Translations under genes and position numbers: made by a program
Notes under the pieces: generated by a model
The model's input: the letters and a program-made list of their open reading frames with translations, nothing else
Databases searched by the model: none
What the model was told of the DNA's origin: nothing
Source: Bacteroidales bacterium
GTDB taxonomy: Bacteria; Bacteroidota; Bacteroidia; Bacteroidales; UBA932
Length of the DNA stretch: 64,000 nt
Direction: 5' to 3'
Assembly (NCBI GenBank): GCA_017549505.1
Contig: JAFYUS010000030.1
Span: forward strand, 1 to 64,000
Part shown: positions 43,576-53,535 of the stretch, in pieces
Layout of the letters: each line of letters starts with the position of its first letter
Position numbering within the stretch: position 1 is the first letter of the stretch

Positions 43576-46566
43576 ATGAATAGAATCAAGACACTATGCG
43601 CATCCTTCGTGCTCTCATGCATCATGGGTGTGTCTGTATTCGCCCAGGGCGGATACGAAGTGAAAGGAGTAGTTGTTGACGCAATCGGTCCTGTTATCGG
43701 TGCCACAGTCATCGAACAGGGTACCACAAACGGTACTTCGACCGGTCTCGACGGCGACTATATCCTTAAAGTTTCTAGCGCTGACGCAGTTGTAGAGATC
43801 AGCTGCATCGGTTATGCGTCACAGACTTTCAAGGCATCTGAACTGCCTGCAACTGTTACTCTCGGAGAGGATGCTCTCTTCCTCGATGACGTTGTCGTTA
43901 TCGGTTACGGTACAGTGAAGAAGGGTGACATGACAGGATCGGTAGCCACTGTAAAGGCTGACGAGATCAACAAGGGTATGATTTCATCTCCAGCTGACCT
44001 CCTCAAGGGTAAGTCTGCCGGTGTGGTTGTAACTCCTGGTTCAGGACAGCCTGGTTCAGGTTCTACAATCCGTATCCGTGGTGAGGCGTCAATGCATAAT
44101 TCAGACCCTCTCATCATCGTTGACGGCCTTCCTGTAAGTAACGATGGAATCAGCGGTATGGGTGATGTGCTTTCATCAATCAACCCTAACGATATCGAGT
44201 CATTCTCAGTACTCAAGGACGCTTCTGCAACTGCAATCTACGGTTCACGCGCATCTAACGGTGTCATCGTGATCACAACAAAGAAGGGTTCGAAGACTAT
44301 GAACGGTGTTCCTCAGGTGAACTTCGACTTCCAGACATCTGTCAGCCACGTTTCTGACTATGTTGACGTAATGGATGCCGCTACTTTCAAGGCATTCGTT
44401 CAGTCGCAGGTTGACGCAGGTATCGTTGCGGCAGATGCAATGAATGCGATGGGCAATGCAGACACAAACTGGCAGAAGGAGATTTATCAGGTTGCTCCTT
44501 CATATGAAGGTAACCTCAGCCTCGCAGGCCGCGTAGCTCTCGGTGATACTGGTGTGCTTCCTTGGCGTGTTTCAGGAGGTTTCCTTTCACAGGACGGTGT
44601 CCTCAAGACTGACCATATGAACAGAGGAACAGTTTCTGTAAACCTCTCACCAGTCCTCTTTGACAACCACCTTACAGTAAACCTTAACGGTAAGGGTGTA
44701 TTCTCTGCAAACAATTGGGCAAATCAGGGCGCTATCGGTGCTGCAAACCGTATGAACCCTACACTTCCTGTATACGATGAGAAGGGTATCCATGGATATT
44801 ATACATGGTATTCACCTAACGGTTCTGTGAACACAATGGCAATCCAGAACCCTGTTGCTCTCCTCATGGACAAGACAGACAAGAGCTCTGCAAACCGTTT
44901 CATCGGAAACGCTCAGTTCGATTACAAGTTCCATGGTTTCGAGGATCTTCGTTTCAACCTCAACCTCGGTCTCGATTACGCTTCTTCAGGCGGATTCAGC
45001 TCTGCAAAGGAAGGATCTGAGCAGTCATTCCATGACACAAAGCAGTCAGGTTCAGGATATCGTTCAGACTATTCATATACACGTCTTGACCAGACTCTCG
45101 AGGCTTACCTTGCTTATGCAAAGGATTTCGGCAAGAACCACTTCGATGCTATGGCAGGTTACTCTTGGCAGCACTTCTATAACGAGTCTACTTCAGAGTC
45201 AAAGAAGCTCTCTGATGGTTCAGTTCTCGACGAGTTCAAGAATCCGAAGAGCGAACTCTTCCTCGTTTCATTCTTCGGTCGTGTAAACTACAGCTATGAC
45301 AACCGTTACATGGTTACTGCAACTGTACGTCGCGACGGTTCGTCTAAGTTCCAGGGCAAGAACAGATGGGGTCTTTTCCCTTCAGTAGCTCTCGGTTGGA
45401 ACATCTCTAACGAGGAGTTCCTTAAGGACAACGAAACTCTTACTACATTAAAGCTCCGTCTCTCTTGGGGACAGACCGGTAACCAGGCAGTTGTAGGAAA
45501 CTACGATTCACAGGCTACATACTTCAAGAACTATCTCGGTTCATACTACTATTTCGGTGGAAACCTCGTTTATCCTTTGACAGCACTCGGATACAATGCT
45601 GACCTTAAGTGGGAGACTGCTACTACTTGGAATGCAGGTCTCGACTTCGGTTTCCTTGAAGACAGAATCACAATGGGCCTTGATGTGTACAAGCGTCAGA
45701 TCTCTGACCTCATCAACCATATTCCTGTACCTGCACTCGGTAACCTTACAAACTACCTCAATACAAACATCGGTACTCTCGAGAGCAAGGGATTCGAGTT
45801 CGAGGTAAATGCGATGGTAATCGATACCAAGGATTTCACATGGTCTGTAGGTGGCAACGTGGCTTACAACAATGCTAAGTTCACCAAGCTTACAGCTTCA
45901 CCTAACGACAAGACAGGTGTAGAGACAGGTGGTATCTCAGGTGGTGTAGGTAACAACATCCAGATGCATCAGGTAGGTTTCCCTCCACGTGCTTTCTTCG
46001 TATACGAGCAGGTTTATGATAAGGAAGGACGTCCTATCGAGGGCGAATATGTTGACCGTGACGGTAACGGTGTAGTAAACAACAATGACCGTTACTTCTA
46101 CCACAAGCCATCAGCTGATGTAACCCTCGGTTTCAATACAACAGTTACTTATAAGAACTGGACACTCGCAGCATCAGGACACGGCAGCGTAGGCAACTGG
46201 GTATACAACAACGTTGCTTCTGACGGTGAAATGATTGCTGACTGCTGGACAAACAACTTCAACAGCAACCGTCTCAACTCAGCGGCTTGGTCAAACTTCA
46301 AGCAGGCTTGCTACCTTTCTGACTACTATGTAAGGGATGCTTCATTCTTCAAGATTGACAACATCACCCTCGGCTATACATTCCCTAGCCTCTTCAAGTC
46401 AGCAAAGCTTGACCGTTCACTCGGACTGAATGTGTTTGCAACTATGCAGAACGTAGCTACATTCACTAAGTATGACGGTCTCGATCCTGAGGTTTACAGC
46501 GGTATCGACAACCAGCTTTACCCACGTCCAAGAACTTATGTGCTTGGTGTTAAGTTCAACTTCTAA
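43576..46566 (+). CDS. SusC-like TonB-dependent outer membrane transporter
   Basis: A 996-residue outer-membrane barrel. Signal peptide to about residue 24 (SVFAQ), then the carboxypeptidase-regulatory-like domain (GVVVDAIGPVIGATV to ISCIGYASQTF). The TonB-box-like DDVVVIGYGTVKKGDMTGSV precedes the plug with NPNDIESFSVLKDASATAIYGSRASNGVIVITTKKG-type signature, and the barrel ends with PRPRTYVLGVKFNF. Paired with the SusD gene two bases later, it imports glucan oligosaccharides across the outer membrane with TonB energy. Codons (many GGT, CGT, CTC) look strongly biased by eye, suggesting high expression. Confidence 0.96.
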   Translation: MNRIKTLCASFVLSCIMGVSVFAQGGYEVKGVVVDAIGPVIGATVIEQGTTNGTSTGLDGDYILKVSSADAVVEISCIGYASQTFKASELPATVTLGEDALFLDDVVVIGYGTVKKGDMTGSVATVKADEINKGMISSPADLLKGKSAGVVVTPGSGQPGSGSTIRIRGEASMHNSDPLIIVDGLPVSNDGISGMGDVLSSINPNDIESFSVLKDASATAIYGSRASNGVIVITTKKGSKTMNGVPQVNFDFQTSVSHVSDYVDVMDAATFKAFVQSQVDAGIVAADAMNAMGNADTNWQKEIYQVAPSYEGNLSLAGRVALGDTGVLPWRVSGGFLSQDGVLKTDHMNRGTVSVNLSPVLFDNHLTVNLNGKGVFSANNWANQGAIGAANRMNPTLPVYDEKGIHGYYTWYSPNGSVNTMAIQNPVALLMDKTDKSSANRFIGNAQFDYKFHGFEDLRFNLNLGLDYASSGGFSSAKEGSEQSFHDTKQSGSGYRSDYSYTRLDQTLEAYLAYAKDFGKNHFDAMAGYSWQHFYNESTSESKKLSDGSVLDEFKNPKSELFLVSFFGRVNYSYDNRYMVTATVRRDGSSKFQGKNRWGLFPSVALGWNISNEEFLKDNETLTTLKLRLSWGQTGNQAVVGNYDSQATYFKNYLGSYYYFGGNLVYPLTALGYNADLKWETATTWNAGLDFGFLEDRITMGLDVYKRQISDLINHIPVPALGNLTNYLNTNIGTLESKGFEFEVNAMVIDTKDFTWSVGGNVAYNNAKFTKLTASPNDKTGVETGGISGGVGNNIQMHQVGFPPRAFFVYEQVYDKEGRPIEGEYVDRDGNGVVNNNDRYFYHKPSADVTLGFNTTVTYKNWTLAASGHGSVGNWVYNNVASDGEMIADCWTNNFNSNRLNSAAWSNFKQACYLSDYYVRDASFFKIDNITLGYTFPSLFKSAKLDRSLGLNVFATMQNVATFTKYDGLDPEVYSGIDNQLYPRPRTYVLGVKFNF

Positions 46567-46583
46567 TAATGAGACAAGTAAAT

Positions 46584-48263
46584 ATGAAGACATTGAAATA
46601 TATAATTGGTGCTCTTGTACTTGCTGCAGGTCTCACTGCATGCGTGGGTGATCTCGATGTAAAGCCGATTGACCCATCAATGAATACAGCAGACAAGGCT
46701 CTTGTAACAGAAGAGGACTATTTCTCTCTTCTTGCTCAGTGCTACACCGGTTTCGCGACCTCAGGTTTCAAAGGTCCTAACGGTGACAACGCAATCTCTG
46801 GTATCGATGGCGGTTTCAGCCAGTACTTCCGTGGACGTTACCACCTCAACGGCCTTACAACAGACGAGGCTGTCTGTGGTTGGAATGACCAGACTCTCCA
46901 GGACCTCCATGGTATGGCATGGACCACTACAGACGTATTTGTAGCGGCGTTCTATTATAGAATATTCTACCTGATATCAGCATTCAACGAGTTCATCCGT
47001 CAGGCTGACAAGGCGACTATCGAACTCCCTGAGAAGGCTCTCTGGATTGCAGAGGCTCGTACTCTCCGCGCATTCTGCTGGCTTGATGCTATCGACAACT
47101 ATGGTAATGTACCGTTCGCTGACGAGACAGCTGTCGTAGGTGCTGATATCCCTAAGCAGATTTCACGCAAGGACCTCTTCAACTATATCGAGTCAGAGTG
47201 TCTTGAACTCCTCGAAGGATCAGATCTTTATGAGGTTGGACAGAGTCCGTACGGACGCGTGAACAAGGGTACTGTAATCATGATTCTTGCTAAGCTTTAC
47301 CTTAACGCTGAGGTATATACCGGTACAGCAAAGTATCAGGAGTGTGCTGATGTTCTTGCAAAGCTCGATGGAAAGTACTCTCTCCACAACAAGTATCAGG
47401 AGCTCTTCCTTGCTGACAACCACAAGTGCACAGACGAGATCATCTGGTCTGTAGAGCAGGATGGTGACAATGTACAGAGCTATGGCGTGACAAACTACCT
47501 CATCTTCGCATGTACAGGTGGTGACATGGATACCAAGGAAATCGGTATCTCATCAGGTTGGGGTGGTCTCCGCACTACTCCTGAGTTCTACAAGAACTTC
47601 TCAGACAATGACACCCGTAAGCTTTTCTTCACAGAGAAGGAGCAGGAAGTTGTTCTCAAGAGGAACTATGATACTTATGTAGCTGACACAAAGAAGGCTA
47701 ATGAGGAAGGAAAGAAGAATGATCCTAAGTTTGAGGAAGAGAAGATCAAGACATATGAGGATTGGCTCGGTGAAGACAAGAAGTGGCAGCAGGCTGACAT
47801 CGAACTTGTAAGTGAGTTCACTCATGGTTACGGTATCATGAAGTTCAAGAACATCAACAGCGACGGTACCAAGGGTAAGGCTGAAGGATTCGTTGATACA
47901 GACTTCCCTGTATTCCGTTATGCTGATGCACTTCTCATGAAGGCAGAGTGCGCTAAGCGCGGTGCAACAGGCGTTGACGGTCTTGCTGCTTTCAATGCTG
48001 TACGCAAGCGTGCCGGTCTTTCTGAAGTTCAGGAGTACTCTCTTGAAAACGTTCTTCAGGAGCGCGCATGTGAGCTTTACATGGAGGGATGGCGTCGTTC
48101 AGACCTCGTACGTTTCGGTAAGTTCACTTCTGCAAGCAAGCTCTGGCAGTGGAAGGGTGGTGTAAAGGCTGGAAAGGGTGTTTCTGCTCACCTGAACCTC
48201 TTCCCGATCCCTTCAAATGACCTTAACGCAAACAGCAACCTTGTTCAGAACTCAGGTTATTAA
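46584..48263 (+). CDS. SusD-like glycan-binding lipoprotein
   Basis: A 559-residue lipoprotein (MKTLKYIIG start, lipobox LTAC). SusD-family TPR-like architecture: KALWIAEARTLRAFCWLDAIDNYGNVPF is the hallmark first part. The C-terminal segment RYADALLMKAECAKRG, followed by ELYMEGWRRSDLVRFGKF and FPIPSNDLNANSNLVQNSGY, is the family ending. It caps the SusC barrel and binds glucan. An ATG at 46569 would add five residues. Confidence 0.95.
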   Translation: MKTLKYIIGALVLAAGLTACVGDLDVKPIDPSMNTADKALVTEEDYFSLLAQCYTGFATSGFKGPNGDNAISGIDGGFSQYFRGRYHLNGLTTDEAVCGWNDQTLQDLHGMAWTTTDVFVAAFYYRIFYLISAFNEFIRQADKATIELPEKALWIAEARTLRAFCWLDAIDNYGNVPFADETAVVGADIPKQISRKDLFNYIESECLELLEGSDLYEVGQSPYGRVNKGTVIMILAKLYLNAEVYTGTAKYQECADVLAKLDGKYSLHNKYQELFLADNHKCTDEIIWSVEQDGDNVQSYGVTNYLIFACTGGDMDTKEIGISSGWGGLRTTPEFYKNFSDNDTRKLFFTEKEQEVVLKRNYDTYVADTKKANEEGKKNDPKFEEEKIKTYEDWLGEDKKWQQADIELVSEFTHGYGIMKFKNINSDGTKGKAEGFVDTDFPVFRYADALLMKAECAKRGATGVDGLAAFNAVRKRAGLSEVQEYSLENVLQERACELYMEGWRRSDLVRFGKFTSASKLWQWKGGVKAGKGVSAHLNLFPIPSNDLNANSNLVQNSGY

Positions 48264-48283
48264 TAGTCTAGATAACGATAAAG

Positions 48284-49441
48284 ATGAGAAAACTTTATAT
48301 AATCGCAGCACTCTTCATTGGTGCCCTTGCGTTCTCTGCATGTGAGGATCAGGACATTACACCGGTTCTTCAGGACCCTACGACATTTGTTCTGAACACT
48401 CCTGCATATGTGAACGGTACATATGACCTTGCGAAGTCAACTTCGCTTGAGCTTACTTGTTCCCAGCCTGATTACGGCTTTACTGCCGCTACATCATACG
48501 CTGTCGAAGTGTCTTTGACAGGTAAATTTGATGGAGTTGAGTCAGCAAAACTCGGAACAACATATTCTACAGCAAGAATGAATGTAGACGCTGCTGAACT
48601 TGCAGCGGCTCTTACAGCTCTCGCTACAACAGCAGATCCTACTCTTACTGAAGAGGACTTCCCTATGGTTACAGAAGTACACGTACGTCTTGTAGCTAGC
48701 CTTACAAACAGCGGAAAGGGTGAGATCGCTTCAAATTCAATCGTCCTTCCTAACGTACGTCTCCACTTTGCTCTCCCTGCAGTGAACCTTCCTGAGAAAC
48801 TTTACCTCATCGGTCAGTGCAACGGTTGGGACTGGGGTGCTGCATACGACTTTGTCGATGCATATGACAACGCTACCAATACCGAGAAGAAGACATTCTG
48901 GAGACTTGCTTACCTCCCTGCAGAGGGCGGCCTTAAGCTTAACTTTGCAAAGGCATGGGACGGAAACGAAGTAGGATTCGCAGGTGTTAAATGTACTGAC
49001 AATGCTTCTGCAGGTGTAAAGGCTTCTGATGACGGCAACATCGTCGTGACTAACGGCGGATGGTACCTTGTTGTGGTAGACATTACTCTTGATGGAAGAA
49101 ATTTTGTATATAACGTACAGTTCAACGCTCCTAACGTTTACCTCATGGGTTCTAACGCACCTGTAAATGACTGGTCTGTTGCTGATGCTAACCTCTTTAC
49201 AGTTCCTGCAGACGCTGACGGTTCATTCGTATCTCCAGCATTCGCATACGATACTGACGGTGACGGTGGTGTACGTGCATGCGTAAGCATCGCAGGTCAT
49301 GACTGGTGGAAGACCGAGTTCATGGTATTCGACGGCGTACTCAAGTATCGTGCGACAGGCGGAGACCAGGAGCGTGTAAACGGTAAGAAGGGCCAGGTGC
49401 TCAAGATCAACTTCACTAAGGGTACAGGTTCAATCGAGTAA
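48284..49441 (+). CDS. SusE-like starch-binding lipoprotein
   Basis: A 385-residue lipoprotein (lipobox AFSAC). The N-terminal domain has the SusE/F form (DPTTFVLNTPAYVNGTYDL). Two carbohydrate-binding modules follow, marked by LYLIGQCNGWDWGAAYDF (about 165) and VYLMGSNAPVNDWSVADAN (about 283); their aromatic residues are the usual starch contacts. SusE holds glucan at the cell surface and affects the size of products taken up. Third in the SusCDEF-like row. Confidence 0.88.
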   Translation: MRKLYIIAALFIGALAFSACEDQDITPVLQDPTTFVLNTPAYVNGTYDLAKSTSLELTCSQPDYGFTAATSYAVEVSLTGKFDGVESAKLGTTYSTARMNVDAAELAAALTALATTADPTLTEEDFPMVTEVHVRLVASLTNSGKGEIASNSIVLPNVRLHFALPAVNLPEKLYLIGQCNGWDWGAAYDFVDAYDNATNTEKKTFWRLAYLPAEGGLKLNFAKAWDGNEVGFAGVKCTDNASAGVKASDDGNIVVTNGGWYLVVVDITLDGRNFVYNVQFNAPNVYLMGSNAPVNDWSVADANLFTVPADADGSFVSPAFAYDTDGDGGVRACVSIAGHDWWKTEFMVFDGVLKYRATGGDQERVNGKKGQVLKINFTKGTGSIE

Positions 49442-49462
49442 TTTTTAAAAATGATGACAATA

Positions 49463-50905
49463 ATGAAAAAGATAGCATTATTAAGCATTTTCGCAGGTCT
49501 TTTCTTCACTGCGTGCGTTGAGGGAGACTACGGCATCAAGCCTGTAGGTCCTCAGACAAACGGACAGGAGGATGCCGTGACATTCCCTACAGGACTGACA
49601 GCAGCAGCTGTCAGCCCTATCGACCTCGCTGCTGTTGAGGCTGATTCTGTTGCAATTGCTGCATATACTCCTGCAGAAGTTGCATTCGGTACAATCGACA
49701 ACTTCAGAATCGTAGTTGACGACACATATGTATTCAATGTAGCTGCAGACATGAAGGTTCCTGTAGAGGATCTTCAGAATATGGTAGTTGAGGCATTCAA
49801 TAAGCGTCCGACCGCAAGAACATTCGCAGCAGTCCTTGAGGCTGACGTGATGGTAGAGGGTCAGGCTTCTTATGTTGTTTCTCCTTCTTTTGACGTTGTA
49901 CTTACTCCAAAGGCTCCTTTCATCTCTTCAGGATATTATCTTATTGGTAATATGAATGATTGGAACACAGACAATGCTCTGAACTTCCCATTCAAGCACA
50001 GTGGCAAGGATGTTTATGAGGATCCTGTCTTCACAATCACATTCACTGCCGGTGCTGACTGCTACTGGAAGATCATCCCTCAGTCAAACTACGATGCAGG
50101 CAATGCATGGAACGAGGGAACTACAGGTGTCGTAGGTGTTGCAGTAGACGGTGATTCTGCTACTGAAGGAACTCTCGTTACAGAGAAGCCGCAGGCTGGT
50201 AAGATTCCTGCTGCAGGTACATATATGATGACCATCAACATGATGGATTATTCATACTCTATCAAGGCCCTTGCTGCTGAATACTACCTCGTTGGAGATG
50301 CTCCGTTCGCATGGAATGTGAATAACAAGACAAATCTGATGTATGCAGAGTCTGCAACAGTTCAGTCATATACAGGCCAGTTCAACGGAAACCTCAAGTT
50401 CATCAACGGCAACGATATGGGTTCAGACAATTGGAACGCATGTTATGGTACTCCTACTGATGGTGATACTTCTGTAAGCGGAAGCCTCCAGCAGAACGCA
50501 GGAGCCATCCACTCACCTGAAGCAGGTTATTTCACATTCAAGGTTGACCTTGATGCCATGACATATACATGGACAAAGCTTGAGAACCAGACTCCACAGG
50601 AGTATACTACAATCGGTCTTGTAGGCGCATTCAATGGTTGGAATCAGGCAGAGGATGCAAATCAGATGACACAGATTACTCCGCATAACTGGTTTAAGAC
50701 CATGACTCTTGCAGAAGGCGAACTCAAGTTCAATGCAAATAAGGAATGGACTATCAGCTGGGGTGGTGAGACTGACATTAATGTCGGCGACAACAACTAC
50801 GGTGTAACTACTACTGCAAACGGTAAGAACATATTTGTACCAGCAGGCACTTATGACATCTTCTTCAATGACATTACAGGACGCTTCGTATTTGTAAGCA
50901 AGTAA
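49463..50905 (+). CDS. SusF-like starch-binding lipoprotein
   Basis: A 480-residue lipoprotein (MKKIALLSIFAGLFFTAC). After an N-terminal Ig-like domain there are three binding modules, opening YYLIGNMNDWNTDNALNF, YYLVGDAPFAWNVNNKTNLM and TIGLVGAFNGWNQAEDANQM. Three modules match the SusF plan, two the SusE plan. Surface glucan retention is the likely role. A strong hairpin follows in the gap before the GH13 gene. Confidence 0.88.
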   Translation: MKKIALLSIFAGLFFTACVEGDYGIKPVGPQTNGQEDAVTFPTGLTAAAVSPIDLAAVEADSVAIAAYTPAEVAFGTIDNFRIVVDDTYVFNVAADMKVPVEDLQNMVVEAFNKRPTARTFAAVLEADVMVEGQASYVVSPSFDVVLTPKAPFISSGYYLIGNMNDWNTDNALNFPFKHSGKDVYEDPVFTITFTAGADCYWKIIPQSNYDAGNAWNEGTTGVVGVAVDGDSATEGTLVTEKPQAGKIPAAGTYMMTINMMDYSYSIKALAAEYYLVGDAPFAWNVNNKTNLMYAESATVQSYTGQFNGNLKFINGNDMGSDNWNACYGTPTDGDTSVSGSLQQNAGAIHSPEAGYFTFKVDLDAMTYTWTKLENQTPQEYTTIGLVGAFNGWNQAEDANQMTQITPHNWFKTMTLAEGELKFNANKEWTISWGGETDINVGDNNYGVTTTANGKNIFVPAGTYDIFFNDITGRFVFVSK

Positions 50906-50913
50906 TATCTTTT

Positions 50914-50945
50914 AGGACGGAAGGCCCTGACCGGCCTTCCGTCTT
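50914..50945 (+). promoter_or_regulatory. intercistronic hairpin between SusF-like and GH13 genes
   Basis: GACGGAAGGCC (50916-50926) pairs perfectly with 50933-50943 around the loop CTGACC; A-T and G-T pairs extend it by two. No T-run follows (TTCCAATAAG), so partial termination or protection of the upstream mRNA 3' end is likelier than a full stop. Confidence 0.6.
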
Positions 50946-50967
50946 CCAATAAGACAATCGATATAAA

Positions 50968-53496
50968 ATGAAAAAGTATTATCATCTCATTCTTGCAGTA
51001 CTATGTTCTGCACTCTTGTTCTCCTGCAAGGAACCGGGTCCTGTAGACGAGCCGGTTAAGGAAGCAACGCTCAAGGTGGAGCCTACCCTTGTCAAATTTA
51101 CATCTGCTGCCGGTTCAAATACTATAAAGGTCACGACTGAGGCGTCTGCATGGAACGCTTCCGTAAAGGATGCTGCATGGCTCAAGATTTCTCCGGAAAC
51201 AGGCAACGCCAGTGCAGACGTCACTCTGACTGTAGAAAAGAACGAAGGAGCACGTCGTAGTGCGGTCGTCACTTTCAGTGCAGAGAATACCAAGGATGTG
51301 CAGATTACTGTGATCCAGGAGAAGGGAGAAGCTCCTGTTGAGAAGACAGGATTCTATTCCGATCCTGAAAAGCCGGATGCAGACCAGCCATGTACGCTCT
51401 ACTATAAGGCTGACAGGAACTCTCCGTTCTTTGACAAGAGCGGTGACCTTTATGCGCATATAGGAATCAACGAATGGTCCAATGTCCAGGCTGATTGGGG
51501 ACAGAATATCGATAAATGCAAGTTTCAGAAGACTGATACTCCTAATCTCTGGAAGTTGGAAATCACCCCATCTGTACGCTCATGGTTCGGTGCAGAGGAT
51601 GACGAAGTGTTCCGTATCTGCGTTGTTGTCAGGAATGCAGACGGTTCTGCCCAGACAGCGGATCTGTTTCTTGCCGTGGAAGACAGCAAGAATGCCTTTA
51701 CGCCTGATGCCGTGGTAGAGGAAACCCTTCCTTCGGGTGCTCAGCATGGTATCAACTATAATGCAGACGGTTCTGTAACATTCGTATTCTATGAGAAGGA
51801 CAAGAAGGGCAACAGATACGATTGGTGCTACCTTATCGGTGAGTTCAACGGCTGGGAGCGCAAGAGCGAGTATGCTATGAAACGTGACGAGGCGGCAGGA
51901 TGCTGGTGGATCACATGCAACGGCTTTGAGAGCGGAAAGGAATATATGTTCCAGTACATGACAGGAAATGATGATGTACGTCTTCGTCTCAGTGACCCAT
52001 ATTCTGAAATCACATATTCCGGAGATGACCATTGGATATCTACATCAACATATCCCGATATGAGGACATACCCTGCGCAGACAAGCGGTTATGTGTCTGC
52101 ATTTGAGATAGGCAGGTCTTCATATTCGTGGACAGACTTCGAGATTGAGGACAAGGATGACCTTATCATCTATGAACTTCTCCTTCGTGACTTTACGGAG
52201 AACGGAGGTAAGGAAGGCAATCTCAAGAACGCGATGGAGAAGCTCGATTATCTTGAGACTCTCGGTGTCAACGCTATCGAACTTATGCCTGTTCAGGAAT
52301 TTGACGGTAACGACAGCTGGGGCTACAACCCTAACCACTATTTCGCGATGGACAAGGCGTACGGTACACGTGAGATGTACAAGCAGTTTATCGACGAGTG
52401 TCACAAGAGGGGCATAGCCGTATTTATCGACGTCGTTTATAACCACCTTACAGGAAACAATGCATTCGACAAGATGTATTCTCTGAACATCAATCCGTTC
52501 TTCAATGAGGTGGCTCCGCATCCGTACAGTGTGTTCGAGGATATCAACCACGAGAACGAGGTGATTGTAAACCATATAAAGAGAAGTCTGGGATATCTCC
52601 TTACAGAATATAATGTCGACGGTTTCCGTTTCGACCTTACCAAGGGCTTTACAAATAACCAGTCGAACGAGTCTACCGCTTCCAATTATGATGCAGACCG
52701 TATAGCGATTCTCAAGGGATACAACGATTATATCAGAAGTATTGACCCTAAGGCTGTAGTGATTCTTGAACACTTCTGCTCAGATAGCGAGGAAAAGGAA
52801 CTTGCTGAAGCAGGAATGAAGGTCTGGAGAAATATAAACCATGCGTATGGTCAGGCTGCTCAGGGTACTAAAAGCAACAGCGGTTTCGGAGGATTGTGGA
52901 CAGGAAACAGCATTAAGTTTGGTGCATATGTAGGATTTATGGAAAGTCATGATGAAGAAAGGAACGCATACAGACAGAAGACTTATGGCGAGGCCGGGGT
53001 CAAGGGCAATCTCGAAATGATGATGAGACGTCAGGAACTCAATGCTGCATTCTTCCTCACTGTACCTGGTCCGAAGATGATCTGGCAGTTCGGTGAGCTG
53101 GGCTATGACATATCAATTGAAGAGGGTGGACGTACAGGTAGAAAGGCACCTAAGTGGGAGTACCTTGATGTACCGGAAAGAAAGGCGCTGTATGATACAT
53201 ACTGCAATCTTATCAAGTTCAGAAGGGATAATCCTGAGTTCTTCGATCAGACTGCATCATTCTCATGGAAGGTGGGATCGAACGACTGGGAGAACGGCCG
53301 TTTCATCACATGTACTGCAGGAAACAAGTCATTTGTTGTTGTCGGAAACTTCACTACCCAGGAGAAGACATTCACTGTTGAAATGCCAACCGATGGTTCA
53401 TGGGCAAACCAGTTCGATAAATCAGAGGTTTACACTGGTAAAAGTTTGAACATTACTCTTCCAGCAGGTGATTTCCGACTCCTTACGAATTTCTAA
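50968..53496 (+). CDS. BACON-GH13 alpha-amylase, surface lipoprotein (SusG-like role)
   Basis: An 842-residue lipoprotein (lipobox LLFSC, Cys 20). A BACON domain (about 34-115, ending QITVIQEKG) is followed by two beta domains; the second, YLIGEFNGWERKSEYAMKR, is like CBM48/E-set modules. The GH13 barrel starts near 395 (IIYELLLRDFTENGG). Catalytic residues: D556 (GFRFDLTKG), E601 (VILEHF), D662 (MESHDEER). The last motif departs from the NHD of classical amylases but is common in Bacteroidota members. It probably cuts surface-bound starch for SusC. A BACON domain may space the enzyme from the membrane or bind glycan. Confidence 0.92.
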   Translation: MKKYYHLILAVLCSALLFSCKEPGPVDEPVKEATLKVEPTLVKFTSAAGSNTIKVTTEASAWNASVKDAAWLKISPETGNASADVTLTVEKNEGARRSAVVTFSAENTKDVQITVIQEKGEAPVEKTGFYSDPEKPDADQPCTLYYKADRNSPFFDKSGDLYAHIGINEWSNVQADWGQNIDKCKFQKTDTPNLWKLEITPSVRSWFGAEDDEVFRICVVVRNADGSAQTADLFLAVEDSKNAFTPDAVVEETLPSGAQHGINYNADGSVTFVFYEKDKKGNRYDWCYLIGEFNGWERKSEYAMKRDEAAGCWWITCNGFESGKEYMFQYMTGNDDVRLRLSDPYSEITYSGDDHWISTSTYPDMRTYPAQTSGYVSAFEIGRSSYSWTDFEIEDKDDLIIYELLLRDFTENGGKEGNLKNAMEKLDYLETLGVNAIELMPVQEFDGNDSWGYNPNHYFAMDKAYGTREMYKQFIDECHKRGIAVFIDVVYNHLTGNNAFDKMYSLNINPFFNEVAPHPYSVFEDINHENEVIVNHIKRSLGYLLTEYNVDGFRFDLTKGFTNNQSNESTASNYDADRIAILKGYNDYIRSIDPKAVVILEHFCSDSEEKELAEAGMKVWRNINHAYGQAAQGTKSNSGFGGLWTGNSIKFGAYVGFMESHDEERNAYRQKTYGEAGVKGNLEMMMRRQELNAAFFLTVPGPKMIWQFGELGYDISIEEGGRTGRKAPKWEYLDVPERKALYDTYCNLIKFRRDNPEFFDQTASFSWKVGSNDWENGRFITCTAGNKSFVVVGNFTTQEKTFTVEMPTDGSWANQFDKSEVYTGKSLNITLPAGDFRLLTNF

Positions 53497-53503
53497 AAAC
53501 CAT

Positions 53504-53511
53504 TATATTTG
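53504..53511 (+). promoter_or_regulatory. -7 box before malQ
   Basis: TATATTTG fits TAnnTTTG, 24 bases before the malQ ATG and after the GH13 stop. It may give malQ its own transcript besides read-through. No good -33 element. Confidence 0.45.
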
Positions 53512-53535
53512 TAAAAGAAATACAAATAACACTAT